Assembly (NCBI RefSeq): GCF_002776525.5
Contig: NC_045441.1
Span: forward strand, 119,088,341 to 119,152,340
Length of the DNA: 64,000 nt
DNA from: Piliocolobus tephrosceles
Taxonomy: Eukaryota > Chordata > Mammalia > Primates > Cercopithecidae
Direction of reading: 5' to 3'
Below are positions 22,265-33,003 of this stretch, piece after piece. The position numbers were made by a program, and so were the translations under genes. The number at the start of each line of letters is the position of its first letter. Position 1 is the stretch's first letter. Below the pieces are notes generated by a model that saw nothing but the letters and a program-made list of their open reading frames with translations, made no database searches and was not told where the DNA came from.

Positions 22265-22942
22265 GCCCCATAAGGTCCTCCAAAAGAAGTGTTATGGAAC
22301 CCAGGAGTCAACCAGGCAAAAGGGTCAGTGAAGAGTGTTCCAGGCATCGCCTATATTTATGTCAGATTTTCACTACAATTTCAAAAGTTTTATCTTTTCC
22401 CTCGTTCCCATGAATATACACTTGTACTTTGTCAGATCATGTGTTGTGAGTTGAGCCTCCCTTACATAATCTCCTATGCACACACACCTGGGGCAGCAGC
22501 AATGTGCTAAGATTGAACATCTTTTGCAGCTATCATTTCATGTCTCAAAAAACCTAGGCTTTTTTAAATTGTAAAACATACATAACATAAAATTTAACAT
22601 TTTAACCATATTTAAAGGTATAATTCAATAGGATTAAATACATTCACAATGTCATGCAACCATCGTACTACCCATTTCCAGAACGTGTTCACCATCCCAA
22701 ACATTAAGCGATAACCCCTTCCCCCCAGCCCTTGATAACCTCTTTATGTTCTGAGAAAGATGGGCTATTTTAGCTGTTTCTGAAAGGAGTGCATTGTTCT
22801 TTCAAATTGTACATTGCTGCTGGTCCGGGTGCAGTGGTGTTTAAAACTAATTGATCACAACCAGTTACAGATTTCTTTGTTCCTTCTACACGCCCACTGC
22901 TTCACTTGACTAGCCTTAAAAAAAAATAAAAATAAATTGCAT
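22265..22942. other. Intergenic sequence, partly L1-like
   Basis: 22560-22745 resembles a common old L1M-type segment (taaaatttaacattttaacc, catgcaaccatcg). The rest is unrecognised. A stray ggtccgggtgcagtgg at 22820 looks like an Alu 5' tip only. Confidence 0.45.
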
Positions 22943-23250
22943 GGCTGGGTGCAGTGGCTTACACTTGTAATCCCAGCCCTTTGGGAGGCCGAGGCGGGGC
23001 GGATCACGAGGTCAGGAGTTTGAGACCAGCCTGGCCAGCATAGTGAAACACCGTCTCCACTAAAAATACAAAAATTAGCCAGCTGTGGTGGCACGCGCCT
23101 GCAGTCTCAGCTACTCAGGAGGCTGAGGCGGAAGAATCATTTAAACTCGGGGGGTGGGGGGGGGCGGAGGCGGCAGTGAGCCAAGACCACAACATTGCAC
23201 TCCAGCCTGGGTGACAGAGTGAGACTCCGTCTCAAAATAAATAAATAAAT
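22943..23250 (+). mobile_element. AluS-like, sense
   Basis: Full length, AAAT tail; contains a G-rich expansion near 23150-23166. Confidence 0.95.
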
Positions 23251-23307
23251 ACATTGCACATAGAAAACCACACAGAGAAGGAGGACACGTCTGAACGAAG
23301 AGATTTC

Positions 23308-23601
23308 TTTTTCTTTTTTCAGATGAAGTCTCGCTCTTGTCCCCCAGGCTAGAGTGCAATGGCATGGTCTCAACTCTCTGCAACCTCCACCTCCCAGGTT
23401 CAAGCAATTCTCCTGTCTCAGCCTCCCGAGTAGCTGGGATTACAGGCGTCCGCCACCACACCCAGCCAATTTTTGTATTTTAAGTAGAGACGGGGTTTCA
23501 CCATGTTGGCCGGGCTGGTCTCAAACTCCTGACCTCAGGTAAGCCACCCTCGTTGGCATCCCAAAGTGCTAGGATTACAGGCGTGAGCCACCACACCCGG
23601 C
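23308..23601 (-). mobile_element. AluS-like, antisense
   Basis: Target duplication CTGAACGAAGAGATTTC / CTGAATGAAGAGATTTC (one mismatch). Confidence 0.96.
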
Positions 23602-23783
23602 CTGAATGAAGAGATTTCCTATAACCTCCTTTATTTGACCACTTTGTTCAAGGGAGATAAAGACAGAGCAGAGATTTATCTTCCTGACTGTATCTCCTCT
23701 TGGGCTCTCTGCACTTCTGTTGCTGCTACCTTCTCTCCTAAAATGACTCCCCACTGTCTTTCACCTGATTAAGACAATGCTAA

Positions 23784-23962
23784 CACTGGTTCTCAAGCTT
23801 TGGTGTTCATCAGAGTCACCTGGGGAGCTTGTTAAGCTCACAAATGTCCAGGCCCCACCCCTGGGAATTCTGACTCAGAAGGTCTGGGGTGGGGCTTGGA
23901 CATTCAAGTGATTAACAAGCTCTCCAGATGATTCTGATCAGGCCAAAGTTTGAGAACCACTG
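23784..23962 (+). mobile_element. MER5A DNA transposon, near full length
   Basis: About 180 bp from cactggttctcaagc to gtttgagaaccactg, with the internal cccacccctgggaattctga. Non-autonomous hAT element with terminal inverted repeats. Confidence 0.9.
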
Positions 23963-24398
23963 CCTTTAAGATTCCAGCAGGCATCACCACTTTCGAAATA
24001 CATGTTTGACTACTCCAGGTGAGTTAACTGCTCCCATAATGTGCTATGCAAATAAGGGAAGGTCTGAGTGCCCCCTACAGTTTCCCCCAACCTGAGAGCA
24101 ACAGTAGTAAGCTTAGAGGACCCAAAGATGTTGTTTCTGGAACCCAGAGTGTGTAGTCCAGAAACAGGTTAGGTTATGACAGAACAGGTTAAGGAAGGGA
24201 CACTTCGGAAACAAGGACATGGAGTAGAGCCTAGAAATTTTCCCTGGTGCTTTACTCTTCAACAATGCTTACTAGGCAAAAAATAATCAAAGAGGTGTTT
24301 AGAGAAATTAGTTGCAGATGATACTGGAGAAGGTGGGCTGCTCTACTTAAAAATACAATGGAGATTTAGCCCTCTGAGCAGTCACTGAAAAAGAATCT
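23963..24398. other. Unique intergenic sequence
   Basis: No element recognised. Confidence 0.5.
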
Positions 24399-24543
24399 GG
24401 CTAGGCATCGTGCTCATCATGCCTGTAATCCCAGCGCTTTGGGAGGCCAAGATGGGAGGATCTCTTGTAAGCCAGGAGTTCGAGACCAGCCTGGGCAACA
24501 TAGCAAGATCCCTACCTCTACAAAAAAAAAAAATTTTTAATAA
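24399..24543 (+). mobile_element. Alu left arm, sense
   Basis: Left monomer only, ending in poly(A): FLAM or truncated AluJ. Confidence 0.85.
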
Positions 24544-24576
24544 AGGAATCATCCTAAAGATGGGTTTTTTTTTTTA

Positions 24577-24879
24577 GGCCAGGCACGGTGGCTCACGCCT
24601 GTAATCCCAGCACTTTGGAAGGCCAAGGCAGGCAGATCATGAGGTCAGGAGATCGAGACCATCCTGCCTAACATGGTGAAACCTCATCTCTACTAAAAAT
24701 ACAAAACAAAAATTAGCTGGGCTTGGTGGTGAGCACCTGTAGTCCCAGCTACTCGGGAGGCTGAGGCAGGAGAATGGCGTGAACCCGGGAGGCGGAGCTT
24801 GCAGTGAGCTGAAATCGCCCCACTGCACTCTAGCCTGGATGACAGAGCAAGACTCTGTCTCAAAAAAAAAAAAAAAAAG
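24577..24879 (+). mobile_element. AluY-like, sense
   Basis: Full length with pure poly(A). Confidence 0.95.
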
Positions 24880-24892
24880 AAGGGTTATTTTT

Positions 24893-25176
24893 GGCCGGAC
24901 ATGGTGGCTCATGCCTGTAATCTCAGCACTTTGGGAGGCCGAGGTAGGTATATCAGCTGAGGTCAGGAGTTTGAGACCAGCATGGCCAACATGGTGAAAC
25001 CCTTTCTCTACTAAAAATACAAAAATTAGCTGGGCATGGTGATGCACTCCTATAATCCAGCTACTCTGGAGGCTGAGGGGGGAGAATTGCTTGAACCTGG
25101 GAGGTGCAGGTTGCAGATCAGCACTCCACCCTGGATGACAGAGCAAGATTCTGTCTAAAAAAAAAAAAAAAAAAAA
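24893..25176 (+). mobile_element. AluS-like, sense
   Basis: Right arm shortened by a small deletion. Confidence 0.94.
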
Positions 25177-25187
25177 TTGTGTCTTTG

Positions 25188-25491
25188 TTTTATTTATTTG
25201 TTTATTTTTGAGACAGAGTCTCACTCTGTCACTCAGGCTGGAGTGCAGTGGCACGATCTCGGCTCACTGCAACCTTCACCTCCTGGGTTCAAGCGATTCT
25301 CCTGCCTCAGCTTCCCTAGTAGCTGGGACTATAGGCACACACCACCACACCCAGCTAATTTTTGTATTTTTAGTAGAAATGGGGTTTCACCATGTTGACC
25401 AGGCTGATCTCGAACTTCTCACCCCAAATAATCCTCCTGCCTCAGCCTCCCAAAGTGCTGGGATTACAGGCATAAGCCACCATGCCCAGCC
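25188..25491 (-). mobile_element. AluS-like, antisense
   Basis: Tail-to-tail with the previous Alu; duplication ATTGTGTCTTT on both sides. Confidence 0.95.
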
Positions 25492-25584
25492 AAGTTATTG
25501 TGTCTTTAGTAAGTATCTAGGTCTGGGTTACTTAAGACAAACCTGCCCCTTCCCAGCTTTTAAATCTCAGTTAATTTCATGTAT

Positions 25585-25725
25585 CCTCCTTGAGCCTCAG
25601 TTTTCTCATCTGTAAAATGTAGCTCACAATATCTTACCCACTCAAATGTGTTGATGCAGTAAATGGAAAAGATGAATGTAAAAACCCCTTGTAAACTATA
25701 AATGGCTTTCATAAAGGTAATGTGA
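25585..25725 (-). mobile_element. MIR-like SINE
   Basis: gcctcagttttctcatctgt followed by aaatgtagctcac, the reverse of the MIR core and 3' part. Confidence 0.7.
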
Positions 25726-25886
25726 AGTGTTGATTACAAGGTATAATGCAATGGTGGTATTACCATTAATTATTAATATCAATCCTCCATTTGCCCCATT
25801 TTTTACTCATGTAAATTATTTAAGGAGTAGCCACTCTTGTTTTTTTTGGTCTCAAGATCTGTCTGTTCATTTTGGGGGGGATGTAT

Positions 25887-26189
25887 TTTTCTTTTTTCTT
25901 TTTTTGAGATGAAGGTTCGTTGTTGTTGCCCAGGCTGGAGTGCAATGGCATGATCTTGGCTCACTGCAATCTCCGCCTCCTGGATTCAAGCGATTCTCCA
26001 GCCTCAGCCTCCCAAGTAGCTGAGATTACAGGTGCGCCACCACCACACCTGGCTAATTTTTGTATTTTTAGTAGAGACAGGGTTTCACCATGTTGGCCAG
26101 GCTGCTCTCCAACTCCTGACATCAGGTGATCCGCCTGCCTCAGCCTCCCAAAGTGCTGGGATTACAGGCATGGGCCACCGCACCCGGCC
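25887..26189 (-). mobile_element. AluS-like, antisense
   Basis: Poly-T/C start, full body. Confidence 0.95.
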
Positions 26190-26199
26190 TCTCTCTTCT

Positions 26200-26201
<2 letters not shown>

Positions 26202-26233
<32 letters not shown>

Positions 26234-26526
26234 AGACAAGGTCTCGCTCTGTTGCCCAGGCTGGAATGCAGTAGTGCAATCATAGCTCGCTGCAGCCTCA
26301 ACCTCCCAGACTCAAGTGATCCTCCTGTTCCAGCCTCTACACATAGCTGGTACTACACATGCTATGCCACCACACCTGGCTGCTTTTTTTATTTTTAATT
26401 TTTTGTAGAGACAGAGTCTCACTGTGTTGCCCAGACTGCTCTTAAATTCCTGGGCTTAAGCAAGTGATCCTCCCACCTCTGCCTCCCAAAATGTTGGGAT
26501 TATTGGCGTGAGCCACTGTGCTGGCC
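26202..26526 (-). mobile_element. AluJ-like, antisense
   Basis: Begins with a ~30-base T run. Confidence 0.94.
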
Positions 26527-27635
26527 TATTTTCCTGTTTTTGAAGAGGCCATGGCACTGATTCCCTCTCTTTGCAGTTTCACGTTTTTATAAGTTCACGT
26601 TTTTATAAGACACCATTTCTCTCTGGGCATTTTGCCATTTGTTCCTTCATAAACCCACCTCCCCTCTTCTGACCTCCTCCTCATCCCTCCACTTGAATCC
26701 TTCCTTTTCCTTTCCAGAGCTGAGCCCACCCTTGACCAGGTAGGTTCAAAAAGCAGTCCTAAAGCAGAGCCAAATGATAGCCCTGGTTTTACTTGTTTTG
26801 GCTTATGAAACTGGAGCCCTCCTTGAGCAGAGATGAGTTTGCTAAGCTCACCAATGTTTTCTGCCATTCAGAATGTCTGTCGTTTCCTCTAAGACAACAC
26901 TGCGGCTGGGAGTGTCTGTTTATATGTGGTGCACACACAGCCACCCTGCGCTGGAATGAGCGACAGTCTTCCTTATCAGGTACAGCCAGGGGGTGCCTGT
27001 GAGGAACAGCTGTCCGACCCTGGCTGACTCACCAGTGTTGCAATCTGGGAAATGTATTCAGGGCCTGTTTATCTCTGCCCAGGGCAGGGCCAAGCTTGAG
27101 CCACGAAGCCTCCGATCTCAGGAGCAGCTTCTCCAGGGCAAGAAAACAAGTTTGGAGAGAATCTAATGCTTTCAGCAAGACACTCAGACGGAGTAAGATG
27201 AAACCGGTTATTTGGTGGAATGAGTAGCAGAGCCCAGGCCAGAAGCTGCTCTCTCTCTGAAGTTACCTCTTAACTCCAACAGCTCTGGAACCAAAGTGAA
27301 TTGATCCCTGTCCCCACCAAGTGTGAAAATCCCTGTAGAAAGCGCCCCAGTTCCATTTCACTGCTTCTCAGTGGGAAAGTCGTTCATTTTGAGCTGGCAT
27401 TCTTGGCGTTTGGGATCATAGGTCCAGGCCCTTCTAGAAGGTAATCGGGTCAGTAGTTTCTTTGCTGCTGTGGAAATAAAAGCTTAAAACCCATTTCAAG
27501 TTATCTGCATGTAACTTTGTAACAGTTTGTCCCCAGAGAAGTAGTCAGAATTCAGGAGCATGCAGCACGATTCAGTTAGCCCATGGAACTTAGAGACAGA
27601 AGACCCCTTCCAGCCTAGGATTTACCTGTTACTGA
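26527..27635. other. Alu-free intergenic sequence with motif cluster
   Basis: 1.1 kb of single-copy sequence with a perfect 16-bp tandem duplication at 26578-26609 and the GATA/E-box/NF-E2-like cluster at 26941-27080. No ORF with recognisable homology. Confidence 0.6.
26941..27080. promoter_or_regulatory. Candidate erythroid enhancer upstream of UBE2H
   Basis: In Alu-free sequence about 6.3 kb upstream of the UBE2H ATG: a CCACCC box (26941-26946), a minus-strand CTG-N8-TGATAAG composite (26972-26989; TAL1/GATA1 type), an E-box CAGCTG (27007-27012), GCTGACTCA (27023/24-27031; NF-E2/MARE-like) and TTATCT (27069-27074; AGATAA on minus). This mix is typical of erythroid enhancers and UBE2H is erythroid-induced. 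Function is inferred from motifs only. Confidence 0.4.
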
Positions 27636-27790
27636 TATATAACTTAGGCAAGTAAATGAACCTTTATGCCTCAGTTTCCTCATCTATAAAACAGGATGAT
27701 AGCAACTGTACTTTCTTTGCCTAGGTCAAATAGGATCAAATAGGAGATGATGCAACCTCTGATGTGCTAGTCATCTATAAAGTATTATCC
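27636..27790 (-). mobile_element. MIR-like SINE
   Basis: tgcctcagtttcctcatcta, then ctataaaacaggatga and ataaagtattatcc: reverse MIR. Confidence 0.75.
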
Positions 27791-28047
27791 TGTCCCCTGT
27801 ACACATACACACACTCCCCAATGCCAAGCTTCAAGGAGGAAGCAAGGCTGAAAATTATTCACACCTACATTGAAAGATCTCTCATTTGGGCCAGCTCCTC
27901 TGTTCAGAGCCCATATGTTGTCAGTTGCAGCCTCCTGTCTTTCCTTCACTGCTTTCTCGTTTCACTGATCTGGAAATGCTGGAAGCCCCAGACTCAATTC
28001 TCAGGTCTCTATCTATTCTTCTTTTTTTTTTTTTTTTTTTTTTTTTT

Positions 28048-28147
28048 NNNNNNNNNNNNNNNNNNNNNNNNNNNNNNNNNNNNNNNNNNNNNNNNNNNNN
28101 NNNNNNNNNNNNNNNNNNNNNNNNNNNNNNNNNNNNNNNNNNNNNNN
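28048..28147. other. Assembly gap (exactly 100 N)
   Basis: Lies within the poly-T of an antisense Alu whose 15-bp target duplication is present on both sides; probably a size-unknown placeholder. Confidence 0.98.
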
Positions 28148-28424
28148 TTTTTTTGAGACGGAGTCTTGCTCTGTTGCCTAGGCTGGAGTGCAGTGGCACG
28201 ATCTCGGCTCACTGCAAGCTCCACCTCCCGGGTTCATGCCATTCTCCTGGCTCAGCCTCCTGAGTAGCTGGGACTACAGACGCCCACCACCGCGCCCGGC
28301 TTATTTTTTGTATTTTTAGTAGAGACGGGGTTTCACCATGGTCTTGATCTCCTGACCTCGTGATCTGCCCGCCTCGGCCTCCCAAAGTGCTGGGATTACA
28401 GGCTTGAGCCACCGCGCCCAGCCG
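28148..28424 (-). mobile_element. AluY, monkey-type, antisense
   Basis: Ends ggcttgagccaccgcgcccagc, the reverse of the ctcaagcc variant. Target duplication TATCTATTCTTCTTT at 28010-28024 and 28425-28439. The tail is broken by the gap. Confidence 0.9.
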
Positions 28425-28618
28425 TATCTATTCTTCTTTATCTGCAGGTAATACTCTAAGTGACTTTACCCAACTTCAAAGCTTTAAATGTCATCCATAT
28501 TTTGACTCCCTAATGTATATTCCTGATTTGGGCCTTTGCCCCATATTATTGTTTGAATGTCCACTCCAAAACTCATGTTGAAATTTGCCAACGTGGTGAT
28601 ATTTAGAGGTGGAACATT

Positions 28619-28887
28619 GCCTGGGTGTAGTGGCTCATGCGTGTAATCCCAATGCTTTGAGAGGCCAAGCAGAAGGATTGTTTGAGTCCAGACTGGGCAA
28701 CATAGTGAGACTCTTGTCTCTATAAAAACATTTTAAAAATTTGCCAGGCATGGTGGTGCATGCCAGTAGTCTCAGCTATTCGGTAGGCTGAGGTGGGAGG
28801 ATCACTTGAGCCCAGGAATTGGAGGGTGCAGCGAGCTATGATCGAGCGAGTCACTGCACTCTAGCCTGGGTGACAGAGTGACACCCG
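28619..28887 (+). mobile_element. AluJ-like, sense, no tail
   Basis: Body ends at tgacagagtgaca without poly(A). Confidence 0.9.
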
Positions 28888-28915
28888 GAATCTTAAAGGT
28901 TTCACCTCTTTTCTT

Positions 28916-29214
28916 CTTTTTTTTTTTTGAGAGGGAGTTTAGCTCTTGTTGCCCAAGCTGGAGTGCAATGGCGCCATCTCGGCTCACTGCAACCTCCACC
29001 TTCCAGGTTAAAGTGATTCTCCTGCCTCAACCTCCCGAGTAGCTAGGATTACAGACACTCGCCACCACATCTGGCTAATTTTTTTGTGTATTTTTAGTAG
29101 AGACGAGGTTTCACCATGTTGGCCAGGCTGGTCTGAAACTCCTGACCTCAGGTGATGCACCCACCTTGGCCTCCTAAAGTGCTGGGATTGCAGGCGTGAA
29201 CCACCGTGCCTGGC
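28916..29214 (-). mobile_element. AluS-like, antisense
   Basis: Poly-T start, full body. Confidence 0.94.
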
Positions 29215-29261
29215 TTCCCTTCCCTCCCTCCCTCCCTCCCTCCCTCCTCTCTTTTCTTTTC

Positions 29262-29292
<31 letters not shown>

Positions 29293-29330
29293 CTTTCTCT
29301 CTTTCTCTCTCTCTCTCTCTCTTTCCTTTC
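29214..29330. repeat. Pyrimidine-rich microsatellite (CCTT)n(TTTTC)n(CT)n
   Basis: 117-bp polypyrimidine tract between two antisense Alus; purine-rich on the other strand and able to form triplex DNA. Confidence 0.95.
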
Positions 29331-29622
29331 TGAGACAGAATTTCACTTTTGTTGCCCAGGCTAGAGTGCAATGGTGCGATCTCGGCTCACCGCAACCTCT
29401 GCTTCCCAGGTTCAAGCGATTCTCCTGCCTCAGCCTCCCAAGTAGCTGGGATTACAGGAATGTGCCACCACACCCGGCTAATTTTGTATTTTTAGTAGAG
29501 ATGGGTTTTTTCCACGTTGGTCAGGCTGGTCTCAAACTCCCGAGATCCACCTGCCTCACGGGATCCACCTGCCTCAGCCTCCCAAACTGCTGGGATTACA
29601 GGCGTGAGCCACCACACCCGGC
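29331..29622 (-). mobile_element. AluS-like, antisense
   Basis: Contains a tandem duplication of a ~16-bp segment (gatccacctgcctca) near 29544-29577. Confidence 0.94.
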
Positions 29623-29626
29623 GACT

Positions 29627-29929
29627 ATTTATTTATTTTTTGAGACAGAGTTTTGCTTTTATTGCCCAGGCTGGAATGCAGTGACACGATCTCAATCTCA
29701 GCTCACAGAAACCTCTGCCTCCTGAGTTCAAGCAATTCTCCTGCCTCAGCCTCCCGAATAGCTGAGATGACAGGCATACGCCACCATGCCCAGCTAATTT
29801 TGTATTTTTAGTAGAGGCAGGGTTTCTCCATGTTGGTCAGACTGGTCTCAAACTCCCCACCTGAGGTGATCCACCTGCCTCAGCCTCCCAGAGTGCTGGG
29901 ATTACAGACGTGAGCCACCGCACCCAGCT
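29627..29929 (-). mobile_element. AluS-like, antisense
   Basis: ATTT-rich tail then full body. Confidence 0.94.
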
Positions 29930-30011
29930 CTCTTTTCTTTTTTAAGAGGTGATTAGGTTGTGAGTGCTCTGTTTTATTCTGTTATAGCAACAGAAAAAAG
30001 ACTAAGACACC

Positions 30012-30242
30012 CCTGAACTCAGAGGCATATACATAGCTGCCTGTGCGACATCTCATGTCCAAAAATAAATTTCTGATACCACCTCCTCACCTCTTCCTCA
30101 CTTACTTTTCCCCATCTCAGTCAATGACAACTATCAAGATGAAATATATGAAATTGCCTTTTAAGGTTAAGAACTATCAAATATTGATAATTTCATTTGG
30201 TTCAACCTAATACATTCTTCTAGCTGCTCAGGCCAAGGACCT
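30012..30242. other. Unique intergenic sequence
   Basis: No element recognised. Confidence 0.4.
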
Positions 30243-30659
30243 TGAATTATAGTCCCCAACCCTTCTCATTCTCTAGCCCCTTCATCCAATTATCAGGAAA
30301 TCCTGTTGGCCCTACCATCAAAATATATCCAGAATCTTTTCCTCGCCTTCTCTATCAAGCCATCGTCTCTTACACAGATTGCTATAATCACTTCCCAGTT
30401 GGCCTCACTTCATCAACCCCTGTACTCAACTCAGAAGCCAGTGAGCCTGACTATAAAGCAAATCTTGTCTCCCTACTGTTCAAAACCCTCCAAGTGCTTC
30501 CCAGTTCACATGATGTAAAAGCCAAAGCCATCACAGGATTCAAGGCCCTACAGGAGGGTCCTGTCCGATTCTGTACGATTCTGTCACTCTCTGATTCTGT
30601 CACTCACTCCTTTCTACCCACACTGGTCTTTTTCTTTTTCTCTTTCTCTTTTTTCACAT

Positions 30660-30678
30660 GTATATATATATATATATT
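30660..30678. repeat. (TA)n microsatellite
   Basis: Nine TA units at the tail of the next Alu. Confidence 0.9.
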
Positions 30679-30991
30679 TATTTTATTATTATTATTATTT
30701 TTGAGATGGAGTCTCGCTCTGTCGCCCAGACTGGAGTGCAGTGGTGCAGTCTCGGCTCACTGCGAGTTCCGCCTCCTGGGTTCATGCCATTCTCCTGCCT
30801 CAGCCTCCTAAGTAGTTGGGACTACAGGTGCCCACCACCACGCCTGGCTAATTTTTTTGTATTTTTTAGTGGAGATGGGGTTTCACTGTGTTAGCCAGGA
30901 TGGTCTCGATCTCCTGACCTCGTGATCCACCTACCTCGGCCTCCCAGAGTCCTGGGATTACAGGCGCAGGCGTGAGCCACCGTGCCCGGCC
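30679..30991 (-). mobile_element. AluY-like, antisense
   Basis: Flanking duplication TTCACATGTATATAT / TTCACACGTATATGT. Confidence 0.94.
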
Positions 30992-31281
30992 TTCACACGT
31001 ATATGTATTTTAAGACTAGTCAGGTGAAGCAGTGGGGGTGGAGAAGCAACAGAGAAATCTGTAATCAATAGTGGTAAACACTGCACTCAGACCAGCCTGC
31101 ACTGGGTTTCTTGCTGTTCCTCAGATACACCAAGCATGCCCCGGCCTCAGGGCCTTTGCACTTTGCTACTTTCTCAGCCTAAAATATTCTTCCCCCAGAT
31201 GAGCATATGGCCTACTCCCTAATGTCCTTTGGGTCTTTGCTGAAATGTCACCTTCTCAGTAGAGCCTTCCCTGAGCACCTT

Positions 31282-31582
31282 AGTTTTTAATTATTTAGAG
31301 ATAGAGCCTTGCTCTGTCGTCCAGGCTGGAGTGCTGTGGTGTGATTATGCCTCAGCCAGTCTCAACCTCCCAGGCTCCAGTGATCATCCCACCTCAGGCC
31401 ACCAAGGAGCTGGGACTACAGGTGTGTGCCACCATACCTGGCTGACTTTTTTTTTTTTTTTTTGGTAGACATAGGGTCTCGCTATATTGCCCAGGCTGGT
31501 CTTGAACTCCTTGGCTCAGGTGATCCTCCTACCTCAGACTCCCAAAGTGCTGGAATTATAGACATGAGCTGCTGCACCCAAC
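31282..31582 (-). mobile_element. AluJ-like, antisense
   Basis: Diverged; first of four adjacent antisense Alu segments inside the L2. Confidence 0.93.
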
Positions 31583-31885
31583 TTATTTATTTACTTATTT
31601 TTGAGACAGAGTCTCACATTGTCAACCAGGATGGAGTGCAGTGACATAATCTTGACTCACTGCAACCTCAGTCTCCCAGGTTCAAGTGATTCTCATGTCT
31701 CACCCTTCTGAATAGCTGGGATTACAGGCACCTGCCACCATGCCTGGCTAATTTTTGTATTTTCAGTAGAGACGGGGTTTTACCATGTTGGCCAGGCTGG
31801 TCTATGAACTCCTGACCTCAGGTGATCCATTCGCCTTGGCCTCCCAAAGTGCTGGGATTACAGGCGTGAGCCACTTCGACCAGCC
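31583..31885 (-). mobile_element. AluS-like, antisense
   Basis: ATTT tail then body. Confidence 0.94.
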
Positions 31886-32206
31886 TATTTACTTATTAAT
31901 TTTTTTATTATTTTATTTTTTTTGAGATGGAGTCTCGCCCTGTTGCCCAGGCTGGAGTGTAGTGACATGATTGCCGCTCACTGCAACCCCCGCCTCCCAG
32001 GTTCAAGTGATTCTTCTGCCTTAGCCTCCCGAGTAGCTGGGACTACAGGCTCATGCCACCACGCCTGGCTAATTTTTGTAGTTTTTAGTAGAGGCGGGGT
32101 GTCACCATGTTGGCCAGGCTGGTATTGAACTCCTGACCTCAGGCGATCCGCCTACCTTGGCCTCCCAAAGTGCTAGGATTACAGGCGTGAGCCACCGCGC
32201 CCGGCC
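31886..32206 (-). mobile_element. AluS-like, antisense
   Basis: Body ends ccaccgcgcccggcc. Confidence 0.95.
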
Positions 32207-32337
32207 ATTTATTTATTTTTTAGAGACAGGTTCTCACTATTTTGCCCAGGCTGGCCTCAGATTCCTGAGCTCAAGCGATCCTCCTGTCTCACCCTCCTGA
32301 GTATCTGGAATAATAGGCACAAACCACTGCGCCCAGT
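32207..32337 (-). mobile_element. Alu left arm, antisense
   Basis: One monomer with its own T-rich end: FLAM or truncated AluJ. Confidence 0.85.
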
Positions 32338-32675
32338 TTAAATTGCAGTACCAATTCTATCCCAGTACATCCTCTTCCTTTTTCTTTTGTTTTTCCTTAC
32401 TACCATTTCATATACTGTATTTTACTCAAATAATGTATTTAATTCAGGATGTAAGCTGCATGAAGAGAGGGACCTTTGTCTAATTCACTGTTATATATCC
32501 AATGTCTAGAGTAGTATGTGGTACATAGTAAGTGTTCAAATAGTGAATGAATGAAATGAAGAAGGAAGACCAGCTGAAAAGGTAACACAGAATTAACAGC
32601 TGAAAGCAGCTCCTTAGAAGCTCACAAAGTTAATTCTTCCTAACGGTCTATATAGAGTGGCAGGAAACCTCACAT

Positions 32676-32905
32676 CCTGAGCACCTACTCTGAACCAGGA
32701 ACTGTAGCAAGGTGCATTACTTACAGCCAAACAACCTGGCAGGACAGGTGTTATTCTGCTCGTTGCACAGCTGAAGAACCTTCGGTTCAAAGAAATCATG
32801 TAAGCTGCCCAAGGTCACAGAGTCAGTAAATGGAAGCATCAGGATTCAAATCCAAGTCCCCAATGTCAAAGCACATGCCACTTGCAATCTGCCATGCCCC
32901 TTGTT
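32676..32905 (+). mobile_element. MIR SINE
   Basis: gagcacctactctgaaccag, then ctgcccaaggtcacagagtc and ggattcaaatccaagtcccc: the MIR consensus order over about 230 bp. Confidence 0.85.
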
Positions 32906-33003
32906 AATTCAGTCAGTGTAATTTGTAGGTGTTAGGAAACTTAATTTTACTTCCTTCATGACCAGAAGTCAACTAGGCCACTCATTTTTTTTTTTTTTTT
33001 TTT

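Larger units (their letters stand above)
28547..30011 (+). mobile_element. MaLR-type LTR (MST/MLT-like), interrupted
   Basis: 28547-28618 (ttattgtttgaatgtccact, aactcatgttgaaa) matches the 5' part and about 29940-30011 (aagaggtgattagg, attctgttatagcaac, agactaagacac) the 3' end of a solitary ERVL-MaLR LTR. Four Alus and a simple repeat sit between, and much of the middle is lost. Old and non-coding. Confidence 0.65.
30243..32560 (+). mobile_element. L2 LINE 3' portion, split by Alus
   Basis: Three collinear pieces: 30243-30650 (caaaaccctccaagtgcttc, tcaaggccctacagg), 31088-31281 (ctcagggcctttgcactttg, agccttccctgagcacc) and 32338-32560 (atgtaagctgcatgaaga, tacatagtaagtgttcaa, gaatgaatgaa). 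They follow the known order of the L2 3' end, with five antisense Alus inserted. No intact ORF. Confidence 0.8.

Noticed and set aside
24637..25254. Open frame of 205 codons, minus strand
   Set aside because: Translation of adjacent Alus in the familiar 'AQAGVQW' frame; not a gene. The same holds for most open frames in the window.
30242..30811. Open frame of 189 codons, plus strand
   Set aside because: L2 sequence running into an antisense Alu.
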